Source: Bacteroidota bacterium (GTDB lineage: Bacteria > Bacteroidota > Bacteroidia > Chitinophagales > Saprospiraceae). Taken from it: a stretch of DNA of 64,000 nt. The DNA lies in the NCBI GenBank assembly GCA_030147525.1, contig JASBVF010000047.1, positions 186,001 through 250,000 of the forward strand, in the 5' to 3' direction. This document shows, in pieces, positions 8,143 to 16,204 of the stretch. How positions within the stretch are numbered: position 1 is the first letter of the stretch; every line of letters starts with the position of its first letter. Below the pieces are notes generated by a model. The model searched no databases and was not told where the DNA came from. It saw only the letters and a program-made list of their open reading frames with translations. A program made the position numbers and the translations under genes.

Positions 8143-9429
8143 ATGCGAAAAGCACCAATTCAATCCATCATTTTTGGACTGTTGACTTTAGCCGGTTTTT
8201 TGTTAGCCCAAGGCCTTCATGCACAGGAAAAACAAGAAACTAACCATGCCTACAAACCTCTCACCATCAAACTCGACGACGACGGAGCCAAGTACGTACG
8301 CTTTATCCTCTGGCATCAGATGTGGTTGGAGTCCAATAACTTAAGTGACGAAGGTTTAAAGAAAAATATCAACTTCAGCATCCGGCGCTCCCGCTTTCTG
8401 GCATATGCACAGATTTCGCCCCGTTTCCTCATTCTTACCCATTGGGGGTTGAACAACCTCAATGCTTCCAACCTTTCCAAACTTGGTAACGACAGCGATG
8501 CCCCACAGCTTTTTCTGCATGATGCATGGACAGAATTCAAGGTAAGCGATCAACTTTTTATCGGTGGTGGATTGCATTACTGGAATGGGCTTACCCGACT
8601 GGGCAGCCAAAGTACACTTAATTTTATGACACTTGACCAGTCACGTCCCTTTGTACACTGGCATTCGTTGGGCTATACCGACCAGTTTGCCCGGCACCTT
8701 GGGGTTTATGCCAAAGGACAGGTTGGCAATTTCGAATATCGTCTTGCCTGGAACCAGGCCGGGAAAAACGGCTTCGAGGCCAATACAGCAGGTGATGAGC
8801 AACGATTGATCTACAATGGTGTGAACATTCCCGATAAATCCGGAAACGAAGTAGGACAACACCTCGTGCAGGGCTATGCCTGCTACAATCTCTGGGACAA
8901 AGAATCGAATAAACTGCCGTACTACGTTGGTTCCTATCTTGGCACCAAGAAAGTCCTGAACATCGGCGCCGGCTTTTTCTCGCACCCTGACGGAGCGTAC
9001 GACGGTTCGAAAGGCGAACATGTTGATGTTCAGCATTTTGCAACTGATATTTTCCTCGACATGCCGGTGGGTCAATCAGGCAGCGTAACAGCATATGCTT
9101 CCTACATTCATTTTAACTATGGAGATGACTGGGTCGGCAAATGGGCTGGCACAGGGTCTAACTTTTACCTCCATGCCGGTTATTATTTTAAACCGCTGAA
9201 ACTGATGCCCTACGTATCCTTCAATTCCGGCCGCTACAATGGGAATGCGGAACTCAATCGTCAAAGCACCGATGCCCTCAACATCGGAGTAAATTATTTC
9301 ATCAATGGCCACAATGCCAAGCTCACCCTCGAGTATCATGGTATCCGGCCGGCCGCCAACAGGAATGCACAAGGCAGCTACTCAGGCGATGTCAGTCAGT
9401 TCAGGTTGCAGGCCGCTATTTTTTTATGA
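8143..9429 (+). CDS. Outer-membrane porin (beta-barrel) of the symporter operon
   Basis: 428 residues with a signal peptide ending LLAQGLHAQ. The body alternates short amphipathic strands and ends with the aromatic-terminated strand QFRLQAAIFL, as expected for an outer-membrane beta-barrel. Early residues (YVRFILWHQMWLESN, INFSIRRSRFLAYAQISPRF) resemble porins that precede DUF4212/SLC5 symporter genes in Bacteroidota. It would let the symporter's substrate cross the outer membrane. The small subunit and the symporter follow on the same strand. The start at 8143 precedes a good signal peptide. Substrate unknown; small organic acids such as acetate are the usual guess for this gene set. Confidence 0.75.
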   Translation: MRKAPIQSIIFGLLTLAGFLLAQGLHAQEKQETNHAYKPLTIKLDDDGAKYVRFILWHQMWLESNNLSDEGLKKNINFSIRRSRFLAYAQISPRFLILTHWGLNNLNASNLSKLGNDSDAPQLFLHDAWTEFKVSDQLFIGGGLHYWNGLTRLGSQSTLNFMTLDQSRPFVHWHSLGYTDQFARHLGVYAKGQVGNFEYRLAWNQAGKNGFEANTAGDEQRLIYNGVNIPDKSGNEVGQHLVQGYACYNLWDKESNKLPYYVGSYLGTKKVLNIGAGFFSHPDGAYDGSKGEHVDVQHFATDIFLDMPVGQSGSVTAYASYIHFNYGDDWVGKWAGTGSNFYLHAGYYFKPLKLMPYVSFNSGRYNGNAELNRQSTDALNIGVNYFINGHNAKLTLEYHGIRPAANRNAQGSYSGDVSQFRLQAAIFL

Positions 9430-9526
9430 AACAACCTGAAGTCAGGATTTTGTGAAAATAGAATTCAGCGTATTACCTTCGGCGCTGCAGGTGAAGTATT
9501 GTAATTTCATTTCAAAACTATTCACA

Positions 9527-9787
9527 ATGTCCAACAAAAATTTACGAAACTACTGGAAGGAAAATCTGCGCTATCTGGCTATTCTGCTCTCCATCTGGTT
9601 TCTTGTTTCCTATGGTTTTGGCATCCTTCTTCACGATGCGCTCGACAACATTCGCATCGGCGGTTTCAAGCTGGGTTTTTGGTTTGCCCAAAATGGTTCA
9701 ATCTATGTTTTTGTCATCCTCATTTTCGTTTACGTCCGCCTGATGAACCGGCTCGACGAGAAGTACGGCGTACATGAGGGGAAGTAG
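9527..9787 (+). CDS. DUF4212 small subunit of a Na+:solute symporter
   Basis: 86 residues from the ATG at 9527 (MSNKNLRNYWKENLRYLAI). Two transmembrane helices are visible (about 18-38 and 52-74), with the typical charged N-terminus YWKENLRYL and a DALDNIRIGGFKLGFWFAQ loop that is characteristic of this family. The family is encoded next to a VC_2705-type sodium:solute symporter and is regarded as its small subunit. The longer frame from 9452 reaches back into the porin's 3' region and adds no plausible sequence. The partner follows 105 bases downstream. Confidence 0.88.
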   Translation: MSNKNLRNYWKENLRYLAILLSIWFLVSYGFGILLHDALDNIRIGGFKLGFWFAQNGSIYVFVILIFVYVRLMNRLDEKYGVHEGK

Positions 9788-9892
9788 ACAGAAGGATTGC
9801 TTGATGGTTGGATTGTTTCACCTAAACACCCAGCCATCCAACCATTCAGCCAACCAACAATCAAACCATCCAACAATCAAACCATCCAAAAT
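9788..9892. repeat. Low-complexity word repeats with inverted symmetry inside the symporter operon
   Basis: The 105 bases between the small and large subunit genes are built of words such as CCATCCAAC, CCAACAATC and AACCATCC repeated on one arm (about 9830-9890), with their complement (GATGGTTGGATTG) on the other arm (about 9803-9820). It can fold into a long imperfect stem. It is unusual to find this inside an operon rather than at its end. Confidence 0.6.
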
Positions 9893-11596
9893 ATGTCAGT
9901 TCAAACCTGGACATTCATCCTCGTAGGTATTTCATTTGCCATTTATATCGGTATCGCTATTTGGTCGAGGGCCGGTTCCACAAAAGAATTTTATGTAGCA
10001 GGCGGCGGAGTGCCCCCCATTCTCAACGGTATGGCCACCGCAGCGGACTGGATGTCGGCAGCGTCGTTTATTTCCATGGCCGGCATCATTTCTTTTGCCG
10101 GTTACGACGGTTCGGTCTACCTGATGGGCTGGACCGGAGGCTACGTCCTGCTGGCGCTGCTTCTTGCGCCATATCTGCGGAAATTTGGCAAATTCACGGT
10201 TCCTGATTTCATCGGCACCCGGTACTATTCGCAGACAGCTCGCATTGTAGCAGTTATCTGCGCACTTTTCGTTTCCTTCACCTACATTTCCGGTCAAATG
10301 CGGGGTGTGGGCATTGTCTTCGCCCGGTTTCTGGAAGTGCCAATCAATACGGGCGTTTTGATTGGCATGAGTATCGTATTCATCTACGCCGTATTGGGTG
10401 GGATGAAAGGAATCACCTACACGCAAGTGGCGCAATATTGCGTGCTGATTTTTGCGTTTATGGTGCCGGCCATATTCATCTCATTTCAAATGACCGGCAA
10501 TCCGGTGCCACAATTCGGGTTCGGAGAAGTGCTCGACAAACTCGACGGACTGAGCGAAGAACTGGGGTTTGCAGCCTATACGAGTGGCTCCAAGCCACTG
10601 ATCGATATTTTCTGCATCACGGCAGCTTTGATGATCGGGACGGCAGGGTTGCCGCACGTGATCGTGCGTTTTTTCACCGTGCCTAAAGTGCGGGATGCCC
10701 GCTCTTCGGCGGGGTGGGCGCTGCTTTTCATCGCTATTCTTTACACGACAGCACCGGCCATCGGCGTATTCGTTCGGACGAACTTGCTTGAAACGGTACC
10801 AAACATGCCTTACTCAGAAGCTCCGAAGTGGTTTAAAAAATGGGAAACTGCCGACCTGATTCATTTCGAAGATAAAAATGGCGATGGCCGCATCCAGTAT
10901 TACAATGACAAAAACAAGTCGGAAGCTTTCGCTGCAACGGTGGCAGCAAACAATCTGAAGGGCAACGAACTGGATATCGATAAGGACATCATGGTGCTCG
11001 CCAACCCCGAAATTGCCGGATTACCGAACTGGGTCATCGCTCTTGTGGCGGCAGGTGGCTTGGCAGCTGCACTCTCTACAGCGGCCGGGTTACTGTTGGT
11101 TATTTCATCTTCCATTTCACATGATTTACTGAAGAATGCGATCAAACCGGACATTTCAGAAAAATCGGAATTACTGGCTGCCCGCATCGCTGCTGCCGTG
11201 GCGGTAGGGCTGGCAGGCTTGATCGGGATTTATCCGCCAGACTTCGTGGCGGCCATCGTGGCATTTGCTTTTGGCCTGGCTGCTTCCTCTTTTTTCCCGG
11301 CCATTATTCTTGGTATTTTTGATAAACGAACGAACAGCGCCGGAGCCATCTCTGGCATGGTCGTAGGTCTGGCTTTTACCGCTATTTATATCATCGGGTT
11401 CAAATTTATGGACTGGGATCCGAAGTATTACCTGTTCAATATTTCTCCGGAAGGCATCGGTACGATCGGCATGCTCCTCAACATGGCCGTGACGGTCGCT
11501 GTCTCCCGTATGACGCCTGCACCACCAGAGCGTATTCAACATCTGGTGGAAGATATCCGTATCCCGAAAGGGGCTGGAGCAGCACTTGAGAAGTAA
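9893..11596 (+). CDS. Sodium:solute symporter, SLC5 family (VC_2705/ActP-like large subunit)
   Basis: 567 residues from the ATG at 9893 (MSVQTWTFILVGISFAIYIG). About 13 transmembrane helices with SLC5 signatures: FYVAGGGVPPILNGMATAAD, the WMSAASFISMAGII sodium-site region, GGMKGITYTQVAQYCVL, and LAAALSTAAGLLLVISSSIS near residue 385. An insertion of about 90 residues between helices (around 296-385) contains an EF-hand-like DKNGDGRIQYYNDKN loop, typical of this subfamily. Works with the DUF4212 protein; substrate probably a small monocarboxylate, not proven. The frame opens at 9797 but those codons lie in low-complexity repeats. Confidence 0.9.
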   Translation: MSVQTWTFILVGISFAIYIGIAIWSRAGSTKEFYVAGGGVPPILNGMATAADWMSAASFISMAGIISFAGYDGSVYLMGWTGGYVLLALLLAPYLRKFGKFTVPDFIGTRYYSQTARIVAVICALFVSFTYISGQMRGVGIVFARFLEVPINTGVLIGMSIVFIYAVLGGMKGITYTQVAQYCVLIFAFMVPAIFISFQMTGNPVPQFGFGEVLDKLDGLSEELGFAAYTSGSKPLIDIFCITAALMIGTAGLPHVIVRFFTVPKVRDARSSAGWALLFIAILYTTAPAIGVFVRTNLLETVPNMPYSEAPKWFKKWETADLIHFEDKNGDGRIQYYNDKNKSEAFAATVAANNLKGNELDIDKDIMVLANPEIAGLPNWVIALVAAGGLAAALSTAAGLLLVISSSISHDLLKNAIKPDISEKSELLAARIAAAVAVGLAGLIGIYPPDFVAAIVAFAFGLAASSFFPAIILGIFDKRTNSAGAISGMVVGLAFTAIYIIGFKFMDWDPKYYLFNISPEGIGTIGMLLNMAVTVAVSRMTPAPPERIQHLVEDIRIPKGAGAALEK

Positions 11597-11994
11597 GGCA
11601 GGCAGCCTTTCGGAGAGGAGCCCTGGTAGTGTATGATTAGCACTTCCAGGGCTTTTTATTTGACCATCCTCCCGCCAGATTCCCGTCTGCTTTACCCTCA
11701 AAAAAAGATGAAATCATAATGTGTTGAAATTCTTCCGATTCGATTTTGAAAAGTCGAAGAGTCCCTGAAATTCTGCCGGGGATTGATGAGGTTCAAGTGT
11801 TAATACTTAATTTTTTTTATCAAATGTTGGCAACTGGCTCAAAATTTGTCCTATCACCACCACATTCCTTGAACATTCCCATGTCATACCATTTGCAGAC
11901 AAGATTCCCCTCCTGAGATACCTGGCTGAATTCTGCAAAAACTCAGCGGAGAGAGGTTTAGGTAAAATCTATCGAATACTCAAAATTAGGGAAC
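11597..11994. other. Intergenic interval after the symporter operon
   Basis: About 400 bases. The first 60 hold a strong intrinsic terminator (listed separately). The remainder is AT-rich upstream DNA of the next PD40 protein gene, without a clear TAnnTTTG element, ORF or RNA fold. Confidence 0.5.
11619..11657 (+). terminator. Intrinsic terminator of the porin/symporter operon
   Basis: AGCCCTGGTAGTG (11619-11631) pairs with CACTTCCAGGGCT (11641-11653) with one T/T mismatch, loop of nine, followed by TTTTATTT. Confidence 0.85.
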
Positions 11995-13566
11995 ATGACC
12001 ACACACAACATCCTACTTACTGTACTACTCTGTGCATTTACGAATGCCTACGGCCAGTATGCCGATTCCTACGAGAGAAATGCCCTATCTGCTTATTATT
12101 CAAAAGATTATAAAACGGCCTTGCTTTACAGTGAAAAAGTGCTTGAGGTAGACCAGCAAAACCTCACCTCGCTTTTCGTTGCAGGCGAATCCGCAAGAAT
12201 GATTCAGGATTTTGAGAAGTCTGAATTTTACTTCGAAAAAATTCCGGACCAGAGCAAAGCCGGGTACTACGCCATCACGGATTTCCGCCTGGCCGGTGTG
12301 AAGGAAGTTCTCGGGAAAAAGGAGGATGCGGAACGCTGCTACCGAAAGTATCTTGAAACCAGGGATGCCGACAATGATCTGTTTGCACTTTTAGCTCAGG
12401 AAGCTTTGGAAATGCTGGAAAAGGGTGTCATTGTTGACCGGCGCAAGGCGGATTACCTTTCCATTTCAAGGCTGCCTGAAAATATTAATTCCGAACTCCT
12501 GGAAATTGCGCCGCTGCGTTATGCTGACAAGATTTACTTCACCTCTGTTTACAAGGAAAATGAAAAAGCCAAGCCAGTGCGCAGGCTTTATGAATCTTTA
12601 CTGGATGGGCGGCCCAGGCTCGTAGATGCGAACCCCAGAAATGACAAACTTAATGCGACCTACATGTCACTCATGCCCGATGCCAGCCAGATGTACTATG
12701 CCATTTGTCATGATCAGGATTACCTCCAGATGGAAAAATGCGAAATCTGGACCCGTGAAAGAACGTACGAAGGTGACTGGGGGCCGCCCAGAAAGTTGCC
12801 GTCATACATCAACCTGAAAGGCTACACTGCTACCCAACCTACTGTTGGCTGGGACAAGTTTCTAAAGAAATATGTTCTGTTTTTCACCACCAACCGCCCG
12901 GGAGGTAAGGGTAAAATGGATATCTGGTGCACCGTTATCGATCGTGACGGCACGTTTGGCGAACCATTTCCATTACCTGTAAACTCGGCTGAAGATGATC
13001 TCTCACCGTTTTTCCATCAGGCTTCACAAACGCTGTTTTTTAGCTCGGACGGTCTTCCGGGATATGGCAACTTTGATATCTACCGGACCAACAGAAGCCC
13101 GAAAGGGGAATGGCAGGCGCCCGAAAACCTTGGGGAAATGCTCAATAGCTACCACGACGACCTGAGCTATACTTTTCACTCGAAGACTCACAGTGCTTAC
13201 TTCGTGTCTAACCGGCCTGCCTCACGCTGCGATGAGAAAAAACACGCCAGAGACTGTCTCGATATTTACGAGGCAAGAGTATTCGTTGAGTTGCGATTAA
13301 AAACGCTAAACGCTCGCAGTAAAACTGCCGTGAGATCTCCGCAGGTCGAATTGAAGGAAGTTTTCAGCGATGGGCCTGAAGGCTCGTTCGCAGCACCGGC
13401 CGGCAAAAACGAAATTTCTCTGAAGCTGGAAACGGGCAAGCTTTATCGCCTCAACATCATTGTGGATGGGTATGCCCCCAAAACAATAGACATTGACACC
13501 CAGCAAATCAGCTATTTCACTACACTGGAGCAGGAAGTTTACCTCGAAGGAATAATTGATCCCTGA
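11995..13566 (+). CDS. TPR / PD40-propeller / CRD-like envelope protein, second paralogue
   Basis: 523 residues, co-linear over its whole length with the protein at 5487-7112. It has a signal peptide (HNILLTVLLCAFTNAYGQ), TPR-like helices (ALSAYYSKDYKTALLYSEKV; CYRKYLETRDADNDLF) and PD40 blades (IYFTSVYKE, VLFFTTNRPGGKGKMDIWCT, LFFSSDGLPGYGNFDIYRT, AYFVSNRPASR). A C-terminal CRD-like segment ends LEQEVYLEGIIDP; the first paralogue has the matching LEEQVYLKAM. As there, no OmpA domain follows. It probably arose by duplication. It stands alone, with long flanking non-coding DNA on both sides. Confidence 0.8.
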   Translation: MTTHNILLTVLLCAFTNAYGQYADSYERNALSAYYSKDYKTALLYSEKVLEVDQQNLTSLFVAGESARMIQDFEKSEFYFEKIPDQSKAGYYAITDFRLAGVKEVLGKKEDAERCYRKYLETRDADNDLFALLAQEALEMLEKGVIVDRRKADYLSISRLPENINSELLEIAPLRYADKIYFTSVYKENEKAKPVRRLYESLLDGRPRLVDANPRNDKLNATYMSLMPDASQMYYAICHDQDYLQMEKCEIWTRERTYEGDWGPPRKLPSYINLKGYTATQPTVGWDKFLKKYVLFFTTNRPGGKGKMDIWCTVIDRDGTFGEPFPLPVNSAEDDLSPFFHQASQTLFFSSDGLPGYGNFDIYRTNRSPKGEWQAPENLGEMLNSYHDDLSYTFHSKTHSAYFVSNRPASRCDEKKHARDCLDIYEARVFVELRLKTLNARSKTAVRSPQVELKEVFSDGPEGSFAAPAGKNEISLKLETGKLYRLNIIVDGYAPKTIDIDTQQISYFTTLEQEVYLEGIIDP

Positions 13567-13614
13567 CTTTTTCGGTGCGTTAAGATTTTATGTATTGATT
13601 TACAATTTTTTATA

Positions 13615-13640
13615 ACCGGAAAGTATTTTTCTTTTCCGGT
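13615..13640. terminator. Hairpin downstream of the second PD40 protein
   Basis: ACCGGAAAG pairs with CTTTTCCGGT around a T-rich loop. No T-run follows on the plus strand, so it may stabilise the 3' end rather than terminate by itself. Confidence 0.35.
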
Positions 13641-13683
13641 CAGAAAGGTGTGCAACGCTTGTAATGGGTTGAATTTCTATCGA

Positions 13684-13812
13684 TTACATGCTTTGTGCGC
13701 CTTTTTTCTTTTGTAAATTTCCCGGAGTCCTCGCCTGCAGGCTGAATTGTTTCACCTTTTTTACGGCCTCTTCTATTGGCGCATCCACTGCGCCGGTTTT
13801 TCCAGATTTCAT
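13684..13812 (-). CDS. Doubtful 42-residue small ORF
   Basis: From the ATG at 13812 the minus strand encodes 42 residues starting MKSGKTGAVDAPIEEAVKKV, hydrophilic and Lys-rich, with plausible codon use; an upstream TTG at 13887 would extend it to 67. No family recognised, no promoter found. It may be chance. The plus-strand reading of the same bases is Phe/Cys-rich and unlikely. Confidence 0.18.
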   Translation of the reverse strand: MKSGKTGAVDAPIEEAVKKVKQFSLQARTPGNLQKKKGAQSM

Positions 13813-14097
13813 CGTATTTTTTTCAATGAAAACGGAATTCTGCTCCGCAAAACGGCGGCATGAGCGGCAGGTAATTTTTTTGTTCAATGAAATTTAATGG
13901 GCACTGCATCGGCGGTATTTCATCAAAAAGCCAATTCACCTTACGATTTTGGAGGAAAGGGTCACGCCCGAAGGTTAAAAATTAACATATTAAATTCGGT
14001 GTCCTAAACGATAGAAAATCAGTTGATTAAGCCAGTCACAACATGCCTTGGGCATGTGCGGTGACGTATATCTCTTGCGTTGCAAATTATTTCAGCC

Positions 14098-14105
14098 TAC
14101 TTTTG
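14098..14105 (+). promoter_or_regulatory. Candidate promoter of the third PD40 gene
   Basis: TACTTTTG fits TAnnTTTG, with a weak CTTG at about -33 (20-base gap). It would give a leader of about 210 bases that contains both copies of the GACAATTCTTACAATTT direct repeat or lies between them. Confidence 0.3.
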
Positions 14106-14318
14106 TGACACGAAAAAACAGACAATTCTTACAATTTTCCTTTCTCCACTCTCATTTTTCGACCTCCCATTGTTACAAAATTCCCGCAAACGCAAATTGA
14201 CAGCATAGCTCCGCTCGCTGCTTTGGCCATTTCTACCTCCAATGTTCAACCGGCAAAAGGAAGCTTACTTTTTTGACGTAGACAAATTCTTACAATTTAC
14301 AACCAAAACTTACTTGAC

Positions 14319-15290
14319 ATGACCTTCAAAGTCTTGACCATCATCGTATTGTCATGCCTGTGCATGAACCTAAACGGTCAGCAGGCCGTTTTTACCAACT
14401 ACTCCGCCCCCAACACTGCAACGCTTAAAGTTCAGCGATTCGAAACCGGTATCAACTCCACCTCTGCCGATTTCGCTCCCGCCCGCTACGGCGACCGCAT
14501 TTATTTCACTTCTATTTTTAGTTTTAAAGAGAAAAAAGAGGTTACTCACGTCAGCCGAATTTTTTCCTTCACGCCCGGTGAGCAGCCAAAACTGGAGATG
14601 GAGCTAAACTCCAAAAAATCGGGCGTTCACATCGCCAATGTGGCCCTCATGCCCGATGCCAGCCGCATGTACTACACCCTTTGCAAGGACGACCGGCAGG
14701 AGGACTACGAACTTTGGTACCGTGACAAGGAATATGAAGGAAACTGGAGTGTGGCGAAAAAACTGCCCGAACCTGTCAATATGCGGGGGTACAACACGAC
14801 GCAACCCACTATCGGGTGGGATCTTTCCATGAAAAAATTTGTCCTGTACTTCGTCTCTGATCGTCCAGGAGGTGCAGGTAAATTGGACATCTGGGCCAGC
14901 CCCATCACTTGGGATGGTAAGTTCGAAACGCCTTTTCCACTTGCTATCAACTCACCGGAGGACGATGTGACGCCGTTTTTCCACAGGGCTTCCCAAACTT
15001 TGTATTTCAGCTCAAATGGCCACAAAGGTATCGGCCGCTTCGATATTTACCACTCGGCCAAAAGCGCTGATGGAAAATGGTCAGTACCAACCAACCTGGG
15101 CAGGCCATTCAATACTGCCTACGACGATCTCTATTTCACGTTGCATGAGGCGTCGCAAACGGCTTACTTCTCCTCCGACCGTCCCGGCTCCATCTCCAAT
15201 GGCGCCATCGATGGCTGGGAGTGCTATGATCTGTACAAAGTTGAGTTGGGAAGGAAAGTTGAAGATCGGGCAATGGCCATACAGGACTGA
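14319..15290 (+). CDS. PD40-propeller secreted protein, third paralogue lacking TPR and CRD
   Basis: 323 residues with a signal peptide (TIIVLSCLCMNLNGQ). Only the PD40 part of the family is present, with blades IYFTSIFSF, MPDASRMYYTLC, VLYFVSDRPGGAGKLDIWAS, LYFSSNGHKGIGRFDIYHS and AYFSSDRPGSI. The motif LPEPVNMRGYNTTQPTIGWD aligns with MPSHINKPGFNTYQPAIGFD and LPSYINLKGYTATQPTVGWD of the other two. It is thus a propeller-only derivative. It converges on the peroxiredoxin gene across a perfect stem-loop. Confidence 0.8.
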   Translation: MTFKVLTIIVLSCLCMNLNGQQAVFTNYSAPNTATLKVQRFETGINSTSADFAPARYGDRIYFTSIFSFKEKKEVTHVSRIFSFTPGEQPKLEMELNSKKSGVHIANVALMPDASRMYYTLCKDDRQEDYELWYRDKEYEGNWSVAKKLPEPVNMRGYNTTQPTIGWDLSMKKFVLYFVSDRPGGAGKLDIWASPITWDGKFETPFPLAINSPEDDVTPFFHRASQTLYFSSNGHKGIGRFDIYHSAKSADGKWSVPTNLGRPFNTAYDDLYFTLHEASQTAYFSSDRPGSISNGAIDGWECYDLYKVELGRKVEDRAMAIQD

Positions 15291-15309
15291 GACCGGGGAA
15301 ATGGTGATA

Positions 15310-15358
15310 GGTTTAAGCGTTTAAGACCTGCCGAAAGGCTGACTTAAACGCTTAAACC
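15310..15358. terminator. Perfect 16-bp stem-loop between convergent genes, built of a repeated word
   Basis: GGTTTAAGCGTTTAAG (15310-15325) pairs perfectly with CTTAAACGCTTAAACC (15343-15358). Each arm is a tandem of GTTTAAG/CGTTTAAG. It sits between the stop codons of convergent genes and can serve both as a 3'-end stem. Confidence 0.7.
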
Positions 15359-15372
15359 CATCCACATTCAAC

Positions 15373-16011
15373 CTACAAATTCGGTTGCGGCGTCGTGCGC
15401 AGGTAAGGCTTGATCCGCTTGTGTCCCTTCGGGAATTTGGCAGGAATGTCCTCATCGGGAATGGATGGCACGATTACCACATCCTGGCCTTGCTCCCAAT
15501 CCGCCGGAGTGGCTACACTGTGGTAAGCCGTCAGTTGGAGGCTGTCGATCACCCGCAGAATTTCAAGGAAATTCCGGCCGGTGGAGGCCGGATAGGTCAG
15601 CGTCAGCTTGATTTTCTTGTCCGGGCCGATGATAAAAACAGAACGGACCGTTGCCTTTTCGGAGGCATTCGGATGGATCATGTCGTAGAGCGAAGCCACC
15701 TTGCGGTCTTCATCAGCGATGATCGGGAAATTCATGGAGACATTTTGGGTTTCCTCGATGTCTTTGATCCACAAATTATGCGAGTCAAGCGGATCAACGC
15801 TGAGCGCCAGCACTTTTACGTTTCGCTTTTCAAATTCATTTTTCAGCGAAGCCGTGCGCCCCAGTTCGGTGGTGCAGACCGGCGTAAAATCAGCCGGATG
15901 AGAGAACAGCAGACCCCAGCTGTCGCCGAGCCATTGGTGGAAATTAATGGTACCTTCCGTGGTTTGAGCAGTGAAGTCGGGAGCGATGTCCCCAAGTCTG
16001 AGAGTTGCCAT
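15373..16011 (-). CDS. 1-Cys peroxiredoxin (Prx6 type, AhpC/TSA family)
   Basis: Thiol peroxidase that reduces H2O2, alkyl hydroperoxides and peroxynitrite. 212 residues, MATLRLGDIAPDF at the start, peroxidatic Cys46 in the PVCTTE motif, and an extended C-terminal domain (TPADWEQGQDVVIVPSIPDE) typical of the Prx6 subfamily. Cys46 is the only cysteine in the protein, so it must be recycled by an external thiol. On the same strand upstream lie a six-Cys-codon short ORF and an intrinsic terminator whose T-run ends about 50 bases before the start codon, which suggests attenuation control by cysteinyl-tRNA supply. Confidence 0.94.
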   Translation of the reverse strand: MATLRLGDIAPDFTAQTTEGTINFHQWLGDSWGLLFSHPADFTPVCTTELGRTASLKNEFEKRNVKVLALSVDPLDSHNLWIKDIEETQNVSMNFPIIADEDRKVASLYDMIHPNASEKATVRSVFIIGPDKKIKLTLTYPASTGRNFLEILRVIDSLQLTAYHSVATPADWEQGQDVVIVPSIPDEDIPAKFPKGHKRIKPYLRTTPQPNL

Positions 16012-16060
16012 GAGTCATTCGATTTTTAATTAAAAAATATGGTGGTAAAATGATTAAAAC

Positions 16061-16093
16061 AAAAAAGCCTTTCCGCAGCGGAAAGGCTTTTTT
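16061..16093 (-). terminator. Intrinsic terminator in the peroxiredoxin leader (attenuator)
   Basis: AAAAAAGCCTTTCCG (16061-16075) and CGGAAAGGCTTTTTT (16079-16093) form a perfect 15-bp stem with a 3-base loop. Read on the minus strand, the hairpin ends in TTTTTT-G-TTTT. It lies between the poly-Cys ORF and the peroxiredoxin start on the same strand, so it can only act on transcripts entering the peroxiredoxin gene. Confidence 0.85.
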
Positions 16094-16147
16094 GTTGATT
16101 TTCAACAAATTATGCCATGAGCACTACATGGCTGAAGCGCCTTTCCG
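16079..16147 (-). promoter_or_regulatory. Alternative antiterminator pairing in the peroxiredoxin leader
   Basis: On the minus strand CGGAAAGGC at 16147-16139, just after the Cys codons, repeats the 3' arm of the terminator. It can therefore pair perfectly over nine bases with the terminator's 5' arm GCCTTTCCG (16087-16079). Formation of this helix excludes the terminator. A second small hairpin, GCCATG...CATGGC (16114-16132), spans the leader stop codon, and TTGTTGA-AAA-TCAACAA (16092-16108) precedes the terminator. Confidence 0.7.
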
Positions 16148-16204
16148 TAAGGGATCGGTACAACAACAGCAACAACATGTAGTATTTTGTATTTCTAAAA
16201 TCAT
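16124..16204 (-). CDS. Poly-cysteine leader peptide (26 residues)
   Basis: ATG at 16204 to TAG at 16124. Nine residues (MILEIQNTT), then six consecutive Cys codons TGT TGT TGC TGT TGT TGT, then TDPLRKGASAM. Runs of one amino acid's codons followed by alternative antiterminator and terminator hairpins are the textbook form of ribosome-mediated transcription attenuation. Here the CGG AAA GGC codons that follow the Cys run are themselves the antiterminator strand. A ribosome stalled at Cys codons would leave them free; one that reaches the stop codon would cover them and let the terminator form. The next gene downstream is the 1-Cys peroxiredoxin. The peptide itself is probably unimportant. Confidence 0.75.
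   Translation of the reverse strand: MILEIQNTTCCCCCCTDPLRKGASAM

Larger units (their letters stand above)
13567..14318. other. 752-base interval between two PD40 paralogues, mostly non-coding
   Basis: Holds a hairpin ACCGGAAAG...CTTTTCCGGT at 13615-13640, a doubtful small minus-strand ORF (13684-13812), a small palindrome ACATGCC-TTG-GGCATGT at 14041-14057, a candidate promoter box TACTTTTG at 14098-14105, and two near-identical copies of GACAATTCTTACAATTT at 14121-14137 and 14281-14298 (the second with one extra A). No tRNA or recognisable RNA family seen. Confidence 0.5.
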
